Below, in pieces: positions 51,766 to 59,903 of a stretch of 64,000 bases of DNA. Within the stretch, counting starts at the first letter, position 1, and the number at the start of each line of letters is the position of its first letter. The stretch is from the NCBI GenBank assembly GCA_965219015.1, contig CBDCNH010000018.1, positions 1-64,000 on the forward strand. Direction: 5' to 3'. Position numbers and translations under genes: made by a program. The notes under the pieces were generated by a model. It saw only the letters and a list, made by a program, of their open reading frames with translations. It was not told where the DNA came from and searched no databases. The DNA is from CBDCNH01 sp965219015 (lineage in GTDB: Bacteria; Pseudomonadota; Alphaproteobacteria; Rhodobacterales; Rhodobacteraceae).

Positions 51766-53385
51766 CTAGCCGCCCCGGAGCCGGAAGCGCTGGATCTTGC
51801 CCGTCGCGGTCTTCGGCAGCGCGTCGGCGAAGACCACGCGGCGGGGGTACTTGAAGGGCGCGATCGCCGCCTTGACGTGCTCCTGCAGCCGGAGCGCCGT
51901 CGCCGCGTCCGCCGCCACCCCCGGCGCCAGCACGACATGCGCCGCCACGATCTGCCCGCGCTCGGGGTCGGGCTCGCCGATCACGCCGCACTCGGCCACG
52001 TCGGGATGCGCGAGGAGCGCCGCCTCCACCTCCGGGCCCGCGATGTTGTAGCCCGCCGAGACGATCATGTCGTCTGTCCGCGCGGCGAAGTGGAAGCGCC
52101 CCTCGTCGTCCTGCCAGAAGGCGTCGCCGGTCAGGTTCCAGCCGTCCCGCACGTAGGCGCGCTGGCGGTCGTCGTCGAGGTAGCGGCACCCCGTCGGCCC
52201 GCGCACCGCGAGCCGCCCCACGGTGCCGCGCGGCGCCTCGGCACCCTCCGCGTCGAGGATGCGCGCCTCGTAGCCCGTCACCGGCCGTCCGGTCGCGCCC
52301 GCATGGCTGTCGCCGAAGCGGTTGGTGATGAAGATGTGCAGCATCTCCGTCGCCCCGATCCCGTCGAGCATCGGCTTGCCGGTGCGCGCCATCCAGGCCT
52401 CGTAGACGGGCGCGGGCAGCGTCTCGCCCGCCGACACCGCCGCGCGCAACGACGTGAGGTCCGCGCCCGCGTCCATCGCCTGCAGCATCACGCGGTAGGC
52501 GGTCGGCGCGGTGAAGCACACCGTCGCGCGGTACGTCTCGATCAGCGTCACCAGGTTCGGCGGCGACGCGGCCTCGAGGAGCGCCGCCGCCGCCCCGAAG
52601 CGCAAGGGGAAGATCGCGAGCCCGCCGAGCCCGAAGGTGAACGCCAAGGGCGGCGAGCCCACGAACACGTCGTCGGGGGTGACGCCCAGCACCTCCGCCG
52701 CGTAGCCGTCGGCAATGGCGAGGAGGTCGCGGTGGAAATGCGCCGTGGCCTTCGGCGTGCCGGTGGTGCCGGAGGTGAAGCCGAGGAGCGCCACGTCGTC
52801 CCGCCCCGTCGGCACCGGCGCGAAGCCGACCGGCTTGTCGAGCGCCGCGCGGTCGAGCTCGGCGTCGTGGTTCGCGGTGCCGTCGAAGCCGATCACCTGG
52901 GTCAGGAACCGGCTCGCCTTGGCGCAGGCGACCATCTCGTCCATCAGCCGCGTGTCGCAGAGCGCGAGCCCGATCTCCGCCTTGTCGACGATGGCGCCGA
53001 GCTCGCCCGCGCGCAGCATCGGCATCGTCAGCACCGCGACCGCGCCCGCCTTGGTGGCCGCGAGCCAGGCCGCGACCATCGCGGGGTTGTTGGCCGACCG
53101 GATCAGCACCCGGTTGCCGGGCCGCACGCCGTAGTCCGCGACGAGCGCGTGCGCGATCCGCGAGGTCCAGTCGGCGAGCTCCTTGTAGGTCCGCCTCCGG
53201 CCGTTGCCGATGAGCGCGGTACGGTCGCCGAAGCCGCGCTCGACCATCCGGTCGGTCAGCTCCGCGCCGACGTTCAGCACGTCGGGGTAGCCCGCCCCCG
53301 CCCCCGGCAGGTCGGGCCAGAGCTCGGGCGGCGGCAGCCGGTCCCGCGCGAAGGTGTCCACATGCGCCGATGGTCCGAGCATCAT
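51766..53385 (-). CDS. 2-aminobenzoate-CoA ligase (benzoate-CoA ligase family)
   Basis: A 539-residue AMP-forming ligase. The P-loop LLGFTSGTTGTPKATAHFHRD is near residue 195, A5 GIGATEMLHIF, A7 TGDAFWQDDEGRFHF, A8 RTDDMIVSAGYNIAGPEVE and A10 Lys in LPKTATGKIQR. The sequence is of the benzoate/2-aminobenzoate-CoA ligase type. Context decides: the fused monooxygenase/reductase at 56492 acts on 2-aminobenzoyl-CoA, so this probably activates anthranilate. ATG at 53385 overlaps the upstream stop (ATGA). Confidence 0.87.
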   Translation of the reverse strand: MMLGPSAHVDTFARDRLPPPELWPDLPGAGAGYPDVLNVGAELTDRMVERGFGDRTALIGNGRRRTYKELADWTSRIAHALVADYGVRPGNRVLIRSANNPAMVAAWLAATKAGAVAVLTMPMLRAGELGAIVDKAEIGLALCDTRLMDEMVACAKASRFLTQVIGFDGTANHDAELDRAALDKPVGFAPVPTGRDDVALLGFTSGTTGTPKATAHFHRDLLAIADGYAAEVLGVTPDDVFVGSPPLAFTFGLGGLAIFPLRFGAAAALLEAASPPNLVTLIETYRATVCFTAPTAYRVMLQAMDAGADLTSLRAAVSAGETLPAPVYEAWMARTGKPMLDGIGATEMLHIFITNRFGDSHAGATGRPVTGYEARILDAEGAEAPRGTVGRLAVRGPTGCRYLDDDRQRAYVRDGWNLTGDAFWQDDEGRFHFAARTDDMIVSAGYNIAGPEVEAALLAHPDVAECGVIGEPDPERGQIVAAHVVLAPGVAADAATALRLQEHVKAAIAPFKYPRRVVFADALPKTATGKIQRFRLRGG

Positions 53386-54509
53386 CCCCCCAGCACCTGG
53401 CGCGCGATCACCACGCGCTGCACGTCCGACGCGCCCTCGTAGATCCGCAGCGCCCGGATCTCGCGGTAGAGCCGCTCGACCACGCTTCCCGCCCGCACGC
53501 CCTCGCCGCCGTGGAGCTGCACCGCCGCGTCGATCACCGCCTGCGCGCGCTCGGTCGCGAAGAGCTTCGCCATCGCCGCCTCGCGCGTCACCCGGTCGGC
53601 GCCCTGATCCTTCGCCCAGGCGGCGCGGTAGACGAGGAGCGCCGCGGCATCGACGTCGAGCGCCATGTCCGCGACATGCCCCTGCACCATCTGCAGCTCC
53701 GCCATCGGCGCCCCGAAGAGCGCGCGGCCCCTGACCCGCGCCAGCGTCTCGGCGAGCGCCCGCCGCGCGAGCCCCAGCGCCGCAGCCGCGACCGTGGTGC
53801 GGAACGTGTCGAGCACCGTCATCGCGATGCGGAACCCCGCGCCTGCCGGCCCGATCCGCGCGGCCTCCGGGAGCCGCATCCCCTCGAAGCGGAGCCGCGC
53901 GAGCGGATGCGGCGCCATCGCCTCGAGCCGCTCGGCGACCACCAGCCCGGCGGTATCCGCGGGCACGAGGAACGCCGACAGCCCCTTCGCCCCCGGCGCC
54001 TCGCCGGTGCGCGCGACGACGGTGTAGACATCCGCGATGCCGCCGTTGGAAATCCAGGTCTTCTCGCCGTCGAGCACGTAGTCGGTGCCGTCGCGCCGCG
54101 CCGCGGTCGCGAGCGCCGCCACGTCCGACCCGGAAGCGGGCTCGGTCAGCGCGAAGGCCGCGATGGCCCGTCCCGCGGCGGTCTCGGCGAGCCACGCGCG
54201 CTGGCCCGCGTCGCCGAAGAGCGCCACCGCGCCCATCCCGAGCCCCTGCATCGCGAACGCGAAGTCCGCGAGCCCGTCGTGCCGCGCCAGAACCTCGCGC
54301 GCGAGGCAGAGCGTCCGCACGTCGTGCCGCCCCTCCGGCGCCGTCGCGGCGAGCCAGCCGCCGGCGCCGAGCGCCGCCACCAGCCCGCGGCAGGCGGCGT
54401 CCGTGTCGGCGTGGTCGATGCGCCCGAGGTTCGCCCCAGCCCAGGCGTCGAGGCCCTCGGCGAAGGCGCGGTGCGCGGGCGCGAGGAACGGCCAGGCGAG
54501 GTGTTCCAT
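53382..54509 (-). CDS. Acyl-CoA dehydrogenase
   Basis: A 375-residue acyl-CoA dehydrogenase. FALTEPASGSDVAALAT, EKTWISNGGIADVYTVVART, FGAPMAELQMVQGHVADMA, and the C-terminal QLHGGEGVRAGSVVERLYREIRALRIYEGASDVQR are the family signatures, with the Glu of YEGASD as catalytic-base candidate. It passes electrons to ETF. In the operon it would dehydrogenate an acyl-CoA intermediate after ring opening. Start overlaps the hydratase stop by one base (TGATG). Confidence 0.92.
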   Translation of the reverse strand: MEHLAWPFLAPAHRAFAEGLDAWAGANLGRIDHADTDAACRGLVAALGAGGWLAATAPEGRHDVRTLCLAREVLARHDGLADFAFAMQGLGMGAVALFGDAGQRAWLAETAAGRAIAAFALTEPASGSDVAALATAARRDGTDYVLDGEKTWISNGGIADVYTVVARTGEAPGAKGLSAFLVPADTAGLVVAERLEAMAPHPLARLRFEGMRLPEAARIGPAGAGFRIAMTVLDTFRTTVAAAALGLARRALAETLARVRGRALFGAPMAELQMVQGHVADMALDVDAAALLVYRAAWAKDQGADRVTREAAMAKLFATERAQAVIDAAVQLHGGEGVRAGSVVERLYREIRALRIYEGASDVQRVVIARQVLGG

Positions 54510-55300
54510 CAATTCCCCTCGAAGCGCGGCGTCTCGCGCGCGGCGAACGCCTCGTAGGCGCGGCGGAAGTCCACCGTCCGCATCGAGATCGCCTGCGCCT
54601 GCGCCTCCGCCTCGAGCGCCATGTCGAGGCTCATCGCCCATTCCTGCACCAGCATCGTCTTCGTCATCATGTGCGCGAAGCCCGGCCCGTCGGCGATGCT
54701 CCGCGCCAGCGCCCCGGCCTCGGCCATCAGGCGCTCCGCCGGCACGACGCGGTTCCAGAAGCCCCAGGCGAGGCCCTCCTCCGCCGCCATCGCGCGGCCC
54801 GTGTAGAGGAGTTCCGCCGCCCGGCCCTGCCCCACGATGCGCGGCAGCATCGCGCAGGCCCCCATGTCGCAGCCCGCGAGCCCCACGCGCGCGAAGAGGA
54901 ACGCCGTGCGCGCCGTGGGCGCCGCGAGCCGCAGGTCCGACGCCATCGCAAGGATCGCCCCCGCGCCGACGCAGACGCCCTCCACCGCCGCGATCACCGG
55001 GCGCCCGCAGCCGAGCATCGCGCGCACGAGGTCGCCCGTCAGCCGCGTGAACGCCAGCACCTCCGGCATCGCCATGCGCGTGAGCGGCCCGATGATGTCG
55101 TGCACGTCGCCGCCCGAGGAGAAGTTGCCGCCGTTCGAGCCGAGGATCACCACGCGCACGCCCGGATCGTCCGGCAGGCCGCGGAACCAGTCCCGGAGCG
55201 CGCGGTAGCTCTCGAACGTCAGCGGGTTCTTCCGCTCCGGCCGGTCGAGCCGCACGGTGGCGACGCCCTCCGCCATGTCGAGGTGGAACGGCCGGCTCAC
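54509..55300 (-). CDS. Enoyl-CoA hydratase/isomerase
   Basis: A 263-residue crotonase-fold protein. GGNFSSGGDVHDIIG is the first oxyanion-hole block, and VIAAVEGVCVGAGAILAMASDLRLAA with GLAGCDMGACAMLPRIVGQGRAAELLYTGR the second. The FSSGGD and CDMGA motifs are typical of hydratases acting in aromatic-CoA routes. Starts at GTG 55300 overlapping the MarR gene stop (GTGA). Substrate probably an enoyl- or ring-derived CoA ester of the 2-aminobenzoate route. Confidence 0.9.
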   Translation of the reverse strand: MSRPFHLDMAEGVATVRLDRPERKNPLTFESYRALRDWFRGLPDDPGVRVVILGSNGGNFSSGGDVHDIIGPLTRMAMPEVLAFTRLTGDLVRAMLGCGRPVIAAVEGVCVGAGAILAMASDLRLAAPTARTAFLFARVGLAGCDMGACAMLPRIVGQGRAAELLYTGRAMAAEEGLAWGFWNRVVPAERLMAEAGALARSIADGPGFAHMMTKTMLVQEWAMSLDMALEAEAQAQAISMRTVDFRRAYEAFAARETPRFEGN

Positions 55301-55743
55301 GGCCCGATCCGGTCGAGGAGGGCGATGGCCTGCAGAAGCTCGCCCGGGCCCACGCGCGCGAAGCAGGCGTCGATCCAGGAGGCATGGAGCGCCGCCAGCC
55401 GGGCGAATTCCGCAGCGCCCGGCGCCGTCAGCGAGACCTCGACCGCGCGCCGGTCGCCCTGCCGCGCCACGCGCATCACCAGCCCGTCCGCGGCGAGCCG
55501 GTCGACGATGCCGGTCACGTTGCCGTTGGAGACCCGGAGCGCGTCCGACAGGTCCGACATGCGGAGCGGCCGCCGCGCGCGGTCGAGCGCCGCCAGCACG
55601 TCGAAGCGCGGCAGCGTCGTGCGCTCGGCGCGCATCCGGGCCCGGAGCTCGCCCTCGATGCCGCGCGTCGCCCCGAGGAGCCGCAGCCAGAGCCGCAGGC
55701 GGTCGCGCGTCGGCTCCGGCCGGGCCTGCGGCGCGCCCGTCAC
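55297..55743 (-). CDS. MarR-family regulator inside the aromatic operon
   Basis: A 148-residue MarR regulator. The winged helix is PLRMSDLSDALRVSNGNVTGIVDRLAADGLVMRVARQGDRRAVEVSLTAPG, with DRR at the wing. Flanking helices form the dimer interface. Its GTG start overlaps the upstream SDR stop and its stop overlaps the hydratase start, so it is expressed with the pathway and likely autorepresses. The effector is probably 2-aminobenzoyl-CoA or anthranilate by analogy. A candidate operator lies at 58811-58832. Confidence 0.9.
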   Translation of the reverse strand: MTGAPQARPEPTRDRLRLWLRLLGATRGIEGELRARMRAERTTLPRFDVLAALDRARRPLRMSDLSDALRVSNGNVTGIVDRLAADGLVMRVARQGDRRAVEVSLTAPGAAEFARLAALHASWIDACFARVGPGELLQAIALLDRIGP

Positions 55744-56495
55744 GTCTCGCCCCCGGAGATCGCGATGGCCTGCCCCGTGACCGACCGCGCCGCGTCCGAG
55801 CAGAGCCAGAGCACCGCGCCCGCGACCTCGTCGGCCGCGATGAGCCGCCGCTGCGGGTTCGACGCCACGAGCGAGGCCACCACGGCGTCGCGGTCGCGCC
55901 CGCTCCGCGCCGTGGCCTCCGCCACCGTACGGTCGAGAAGCGGCGTGTCGACGTAGCCGGGGCAGACCGCGTTCACCGTCACGTCCGCCCGCGCGGGGTC
56001 GCCGGCAAGCTCGACCGCGAGCGCGCGCGTCAGCCCCACGACGCCGTGCTTCGCCGCCACGTAGTCGGCGACGAACGGATAGCCCTTCAGCCCCGCCGTC
56101 GAGCCGATGGCGACGAGCCGCCCCCAGCCGCCGATCCGCCCGAGCCCCGCGCGCCAGAGGTGGAACACGCCCGCGAGGTTGACCGCCAGCGTCGCGGCGA
56201 ACGTCTCGGGCGCGAGCTTGCGGAACGCGGTGCCCGTCGCGGCCCCGGCGTTGGCGACGAGGATGTCGGGCGCACCCGCCGCCGCCAGCATCGCCTCGGT
56301 CGCGGCATAGTCGGTCACGTCGGCGACCGCCCAGCCGATGCCCGCGTGCCGCGCCGCCGTCTCGCGGAGCGGCGCCTCGCGCCGGCCCGTCACCGTGACC
56401 CGCGCGCCGGCGCCCGCGAGCGCGAGCGCGACCGCCGCGCCGATGCCGGTGCCGCCCCCGGTCACGACCGCATGGCGTCCGGCGAGCCCGGTCAA
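55740..56495 (-). CDS. Short-chain dehydrogenase (3-hydroxyacyl-CoA dehydrogenase-like)
   Basis: A 251-residue classical SDR. AVVTGGGTGIGAAVALALAGAGA is the NAD(P) motif; ILVANAGAATG the NNAG-like motif; catalytic Ser in LVAIGSTAGLKG and Tyr-x3-Lys in VADYVAAKHGVVGL; C-terminal NAVCPGYVDTPLL. It starts at TTG 56495, overlapping the ACMR stop (TTGA); no ATG or GTG is available before the Rossmann motif. Probable role: oxidation of a hydroxyacyl-CoA intermediate in the 2-aminobenzoate route. Confidence 0.87.
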   Translation of the reverse strand: MTGLAGRHAVVTGGGTGIGAAVALALAGAGARVTVTGRREAPLRETAARHAGIGWAVADVTDYAATEAMLAAAGAPDILVANAGAATGTAFRKLAPETFAATLAVNLAGVFHLWRAGLGRIGGWGRLVAIGSTAGLKGYPFVADYVAAKHGVVGLTRALAVELAGDPARADVTVNAVCPGYVDTPLLDRTVAEATARSGRDRDAVVASLVASNPQRRLIAADEVAGAVLWLCSDAARSVTGQAIAISGGET

Positions 56496-58765
56496 CGGGC
56501 CTGGTCCGCCAGCCGCCAGAGCTGGTCGCGCCCCGCGAGGTACGGCAGCGGCCAGGGCTCCTGCCGGTCGCCGAGCGCCGCCGCCGCGTGCAGCGTCCAG
56601 TACGGGTCGGCGAGATGCGGCCGCGCCAGCGCCACGAGGTCCGCGCGCCCCGCAAGCAGGATCGCGTTGGCGTGGTCCGCGTCGTGGATGTTGCCGACCG
56701 CCATCGTGGCGATCCCCGCCTCGTTGCGGATGCGGTCCGCGAAGGGCGTCTGGAACATCCGCCCGTAGACCGGCTTCGCCTCGGGCGTGGTCTGCCCCGC
56801 CGACACGTCGATGATGTCCGCGCCCGCGCCCGCGAAGGCCCGCGCGATCGCCACCGAAGCCTCGGGCGTCATGCCCTCCGCGCCCTGCCAGTCGTGCGCC
56901 GAGATCCTGACCGACATTGGCTTGCCCTCCGGCCACGCCGCCCGGACCGCCGCGACCACCTCGATGGGATAGCGGAGCCGGGCCGCGAGGTCGCCGCCGT
57001 AGGCGTCGTCGCGCCGGTTCGTCAGCGGCGACAGGAACGACGCCAGCAGGTAGCCGTGCGCCGCATGGACCTCGAGCATGTCGAAGCCCGCCCGGTCCGC
57101 CATCCGGGCCGCGGCGACGAAGGCGTCGCGCACCCGGTCCATGTCGTCCCGGTCCATCGCGCGCGGCGTCGCGTTCCGCGCCGACCACGGGATCGCCGAG
57201 GCCGAGATGAGCGGCCAGTTGCCGGCGTCGAGCGGCGCGTCCATCTCCTCCCAGCCCAGCTGCGTCGAGCCCTTGCGCCCGGCATGGCCGATCTGCGCGC
57301 AGAGCTTCGCCCCGGTCTCGGCGTGGACGAACGCCGCGAGCCGCGCCCAGGCCGCCTCGTGCTCGGGCGCGTAGAGGCCGGGGCAGCCCGGCGTGATCCG
57401 CCCCTCCGGCGACACGCAGGTCATCTCCGTGTAGACGAGCGCCGCCCCGCCCTTCGCCCGCTCGGCGTAATGCACGAAGTGCCAGTCCGTCGGGCAGCCG
57501 TCCACCGCGCGGTACTGCGCCATCGGCGAGACCACGATGCGGTTCCTCAGCGCCATGTCGCGCAGCCGGAACGGCGCCAGCATCGGCGGCCGCGGCGGCC
57601 CGTCGGGGTTGCCCGCGCGCGCCTGGAACCAGGCCTCCGCCTCCATGAGCCAGGCCGGGTCGCGAAGCCGCAGGTTCTCGTGCGCGATCCGCTGCGAGCG
57701 CGTCAGCAGCGCATAGGCGAACTGCACCGGCTCCATCGGCAGGTAGCGCTCGACGTCCTCGAACCACTCCAGGCTGTTCCGCGCCGCCGACTGCAGCCGC
57801 AGCACCTCGACGCGGCGGCGGTCCTCGTAGCGCGCGAACGCCGCCCCGAGGCCCGTCTCCTCGGTGATCGCGTCGGCGAGCTCGATCGCGCTCTCGAGCG
57901 CGAGCTTCGTCCCCGAGCCGATCGAGAAATGCGCCGTCGCGGCCGCGTCGCCCATCAGGACGATGTTCTCGTGCGACCAGCGCTCGCAGAGCACGCGCGG
58001 GAACACGCGCCAGGCGGACCCCTTCAGGTGCGGCGCGTTGCTGAGGAGCGGCTCCCCGCCGAGGTGCTTCGCGAAGATCGCCTCGCAGGCCGCCGTGCTC
58101 TCGGCCTCCGTCATCGCGCCGAAGCCCGCCGCCTCCCAGGTGGCCGCGCTGCACTCGACGATGAACGTCGCGGTCTCGGGGTCGAACTGGTAGGCATGCG
58201 CCCAGACCCAGCCGTGCGGCGTGCGCTCGAAGATGAAGGTGAACGCCTCCTCGAAGCGCGCGCGCGTGCCGAGCCAGGTGAAGCGGTTCCGCGCCATCGT
58301 CTCGACCGGCCGGAACGCGTCCGCGAAGTCCCGCCGGGTGCGCGAGTTGAGCCCGTCCGCCGCGACGAGGAGGTCATGGCCGGCGGCAAGCTCCGCCGGC
58401 GACGCCACCTCGGTCTCGAAGCTGAGCTCGACCCCCACCTCCCGCGCCCGTGCCTGCAGCAGCATCAGAAGCCGCCGCCGCCCGATGCCGCAGAAGCCGT
58501 GCCCGGTCGAGACCGTCCGCACGCCGTCCTTGACCACCGCCACGTCGTCCCACCAGGCGAAGCTCGCGCGGATCGCCTCCGCGCTCGGCGCGTCGTTGGC
58601 GGCGAGCGTGCCCAGCGTCTCGTCCGACAGCACCACGCCCCAGCCGAAGGTGTCGTTCGGGCGGTTGCGTTCGTAGACCGTCACCGTATGCGCGGGGTCT
58701 CGCAGCTTCGCCGAGATCGCGAAATAGAGCCCGGCCGGCCCGCCGCCCAGCACCGCAATCCGCAT
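56492..58765 (-). CDS. 2-aminobenzoyl-CoA monooxygenase/reductase (fused FAD monooxygenase + OYE domain)
   Basis: A 757-residue two-domain flavoprotein. Residues 1-380 form an aromatic FAD hydroxylase: MRIAVLGGGPAGLYFAISAKLR (GxGxxG), VAADGLNSRTRR, and VLMGDAAATAHFSIGSGTKLALE (GD motif). Residues ~395-745 form an FMN old-yellow-enzyme reductase (LAPFRLRDMALRNRIVVSPMAQY, CAQIGHAGRKGS, DMLEVHAAHGYLLASFLSPLTNRR, MAVGNIHD). This fusion is that of ACMR, which oxygenates and then reduces the ring of 2-aminobenzoyl-CoA; a salicylyl-CoA 5-hydroxylase-like role is the named alternative. GAGGGAG precedes the ATG. First gene of the operon. Confidence 0.88.
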   Translation of the reverse strand: MRIAVLGGGPAGLYFAISAKLRDPAHTVTVYERNRPNDTFGWGVVLSDETLGTLAANDAPSAEAIRASFAWWDDVAVVKDGVRTVSTGHGFCGIGRRRLLMLLQARAREVGVELSFETEVASPAELAAGHDLLVAADGLNSRTRRDFADAFRPVETMARNRFTWLGTRARFEEAFTFIFERTPHGWVWAHAYQFDPETATFIVECSAATWEAAGFGAMTEAESTAACEAIFAKHLGGEPLLSNAPHLKGSAWRVFPRVLCERWSHENIVLMGDAAATAHFSIGSGTKLALESAIELADAITEETGLGAAFARYEDRRRVEVLRLQSAARNSLEWFEDVERYLPMEPVQFAYALLTRSQRIAHENLRLRDPAWLMEAEAWFQARAGNPDGPPRPPMLAPFRLRDMALRNRIVVSPMAQYRAVDGCPTDWHFVHYAERAKGGAALVYTEMTCVSPEGRITPGCPGLYAPEHEAAWARLAAFVHAETGAKLCAQIGHAGRKGSTQLGWEEMDAPLDAGNWPLISASAIPWSARNATPRAMDRDDMDRVRDAFVAAARMADRAGFDMLEVHAAHGYLLASFLSPLTNRRDDAYGGDLAARLRYPIEVVAAVRAAWPEGKPMSVRISAHDWQGAEGMTPEASVAIARAFAGAGADIIDVSAGQTTPEAKPVYGRMFQTPFADRIRNEAGIATMAVGNIHDADHANAILLAGRADLVALARPHLADPYWTLHAAAALGDRQEPWPLPYLAGRDQLWRLADQAR

Positions 58766-58810
58766 TCGGCTCCCTCGATGTCCCAGGGCATCACTCTGGC
58801 ACCGGGAGGA

Positions 58811-58832
58811 GATGTTTCAAGCCGGAAACGTC
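58811..58832 (-). promoter_or_regulatory. Candidate MarR operator upstream of the 2-aminobenzoate operon
   Basis: Imperfect inverted repeat GATGTTTC-N6-GAAACGTC (7 of 8 pairs) 46 bases upstream of the first operon gene. On the minus strand TTGAAA, a fair -35 element, lies inside it; the matching -10 is weak. Position and symmetry suit the operon's own MarR protein. Confidence 0.4.
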
Positions 58833-58857
58833 CAGATGCGGCGAATCGGGCCCGCAA

Positions 58858-58890
58858 ACGCAAAACGCCGGCGCGAGGCACCGGCGTTCG
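58858..58890 (-). terminator. Intrinsic terminator of the exopolysaccharide operon
   Basis: On the minus strand: AACGCCGG, a 9-base loop, CCGGCGTT, then TTGCGTTT. An 8-bp perfect stem (58864-58871 with 58881-58888) running into a T-rich stretch, 25 bases after the stop of the YjbE-like gene. It ends transcripts coming from the 59-64 kb locus before the aromatic operon's promoter region. Confidence 0.75.
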
Positions 58891-58912
58891 CAAGTCCGCT
58901 GGGTCCGAGAGG

Positions 58913-59179
58913 TTACTCCAGCGAGCCCGTCGTCGCCGTGGCCGTCGTGGTCCCCGTGCCGTTGTTGTTGTCGTCGTTGTTGTTCGTGGCAACGAGGATC
59001 GCCGCCAGCGCAACCGCGCCGAGCGCCACATAGGTGCCGTTGAGGCTGCTCGACGGCCCTTGCGTCGGCGGAGCGACGGCGACCGGAGCTTCCGGAACCG
59101 GTGCGGCAAGGTTGCCGGCGCTTGCGGCGCCTGCGAAGGACGTCGCCAAGGCGAACGCCAGAACGGTGAGTTTCTTCAT
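58913..59179 (-). CDS. YjbE-like small secreted Asn/Thr-rich protein
   Basis: An 88-residue exported protein. A signal peptide (MKKLTVLAFALATSFAGAASA) is followed by a Pro/Ala region, a hydrophobic stretch VALGAVALAAILVA and a low-complexity tail TNNNDDNNNGTGTTTATATT. The layout matches E. coli YjbE/GfcA (signal, hydrophobic helix, Asn/Gly/Thr-rich tail), and the next genes encode YjbF- and YjbH-like proteins, which supports the comparison. CAGGAG lies 7 bases before the ATG at 59179. Probable accessory factor in exopolysaccharide production; its function in E. coli is not well defined. Confidence 0.7.
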   Translation of the reverse strand: MKKLTVLAFALATSFAGAASAGNLAAPVPEAPVAVAPPTQGPSSSLNGTYVALGAVALAAILVATNNNDDNNNGTGTTTATATTGSLE

Positions 59180-59255
59180 GGCGGGGCTCCTGAATTCCAT
59201 GTCTTCTGCGACTTAGCATCGTTCCTGCCGACAGGGAAGTCCCCTGCGGAGTCCG

Positions 59256-59903
59256 TCAGCGATCAAGCGCCTGCACGTCGGCATAGCCGATCCGGGCGCC
59301 AAGCCATTGATGCGACTGCCTGATCCTGCCGGCTGGATCGATCCACCACACGTTCGTCGGCCCGTTTTCGCAGCGCTCCGTCACGCGCTGCACGAGATAT
59401 GGGCGCTCGGCGACAGCAATTGTCTCACGCGCTGTTGCCGAAAGGCCGCAAACGAACGTCTGCCGGATCGGCTGATCGTCGCCGTCGAGGGTCACGTAGA
59501 GCCGCTCCGTGCGCCCCGTTCCCGCGCCAAGCGTCCGTGCGGCGGGTGCGCCGGCCGACATCAGATCTGGCCCGAGACCGCGCGTCGCGACGATGACCCC
59601 ATCGCGCACGCCGAGCGTCGTGGCGTCCCCCGTCGTCCACGTCGTCACGGCACCGTTCTGCGCGAGCGGCACCAGCACCGCCTTCGCCTCGCGCTTCGGG
59701 ATCGAGACGTAGAGGCCGGGCGTGGTCATGCGCGCGACGCTCGCCGCGGTCGGCGCGACGAAGGGCGCAGGCGGCCCGGCGCGGCGCTTGGCGATGGCCG
59801 CGCGGATCACCGACACCGGATCGGCGGGCTGGCGCGGCTCGGACGAGCACGCCGCCACTGCAAGCGCCAGCGCCGCCGAGAAGGCCGCGCGCCTCACCGC
59901 CAT
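59256..59903 (-). CDS. YjbF/GfcB-family lipoprotein
   Basis: A 215-residue lipoprotein. The lipobox LAVAAC ends a short signal; the rest matches GfcB/YjbF proteins (MTTPGLYVSIPKREAKAVLVPLAQNGAVTTW and GVIVATRGLGPDLMSA, then RPYLVQRVTERCENGP). ATG at 59903 overlaps the yjbH-like 3' end by 10 bases; a GTG at 59897 overlapping the stop (GTGA) is an alternative start. Outer-membrane periplasmic-face location is likely. It takes part in exopolysaccharide assembly or export with YjbH. Confidence 0.83.
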   Translation of the reverse strand: MAVRRAAFSAALALAVAACSSEPRQPADPVSVIRAAIAKRRAGPPAPFVAPTAASVARMTTPGLYVSIPKREAKAVLVPLAQNGAVTTWTTGDATTLGVRDGVIVATRGLGPDLMSAGAPAARTLGAGTGRTERLYVTLDGDDQPIRQTFVCGLSATARETIAVAERPYLVQRVTERCENGPTNVWWIDPAGRIRQSHQWLGARIGYADVQALDR

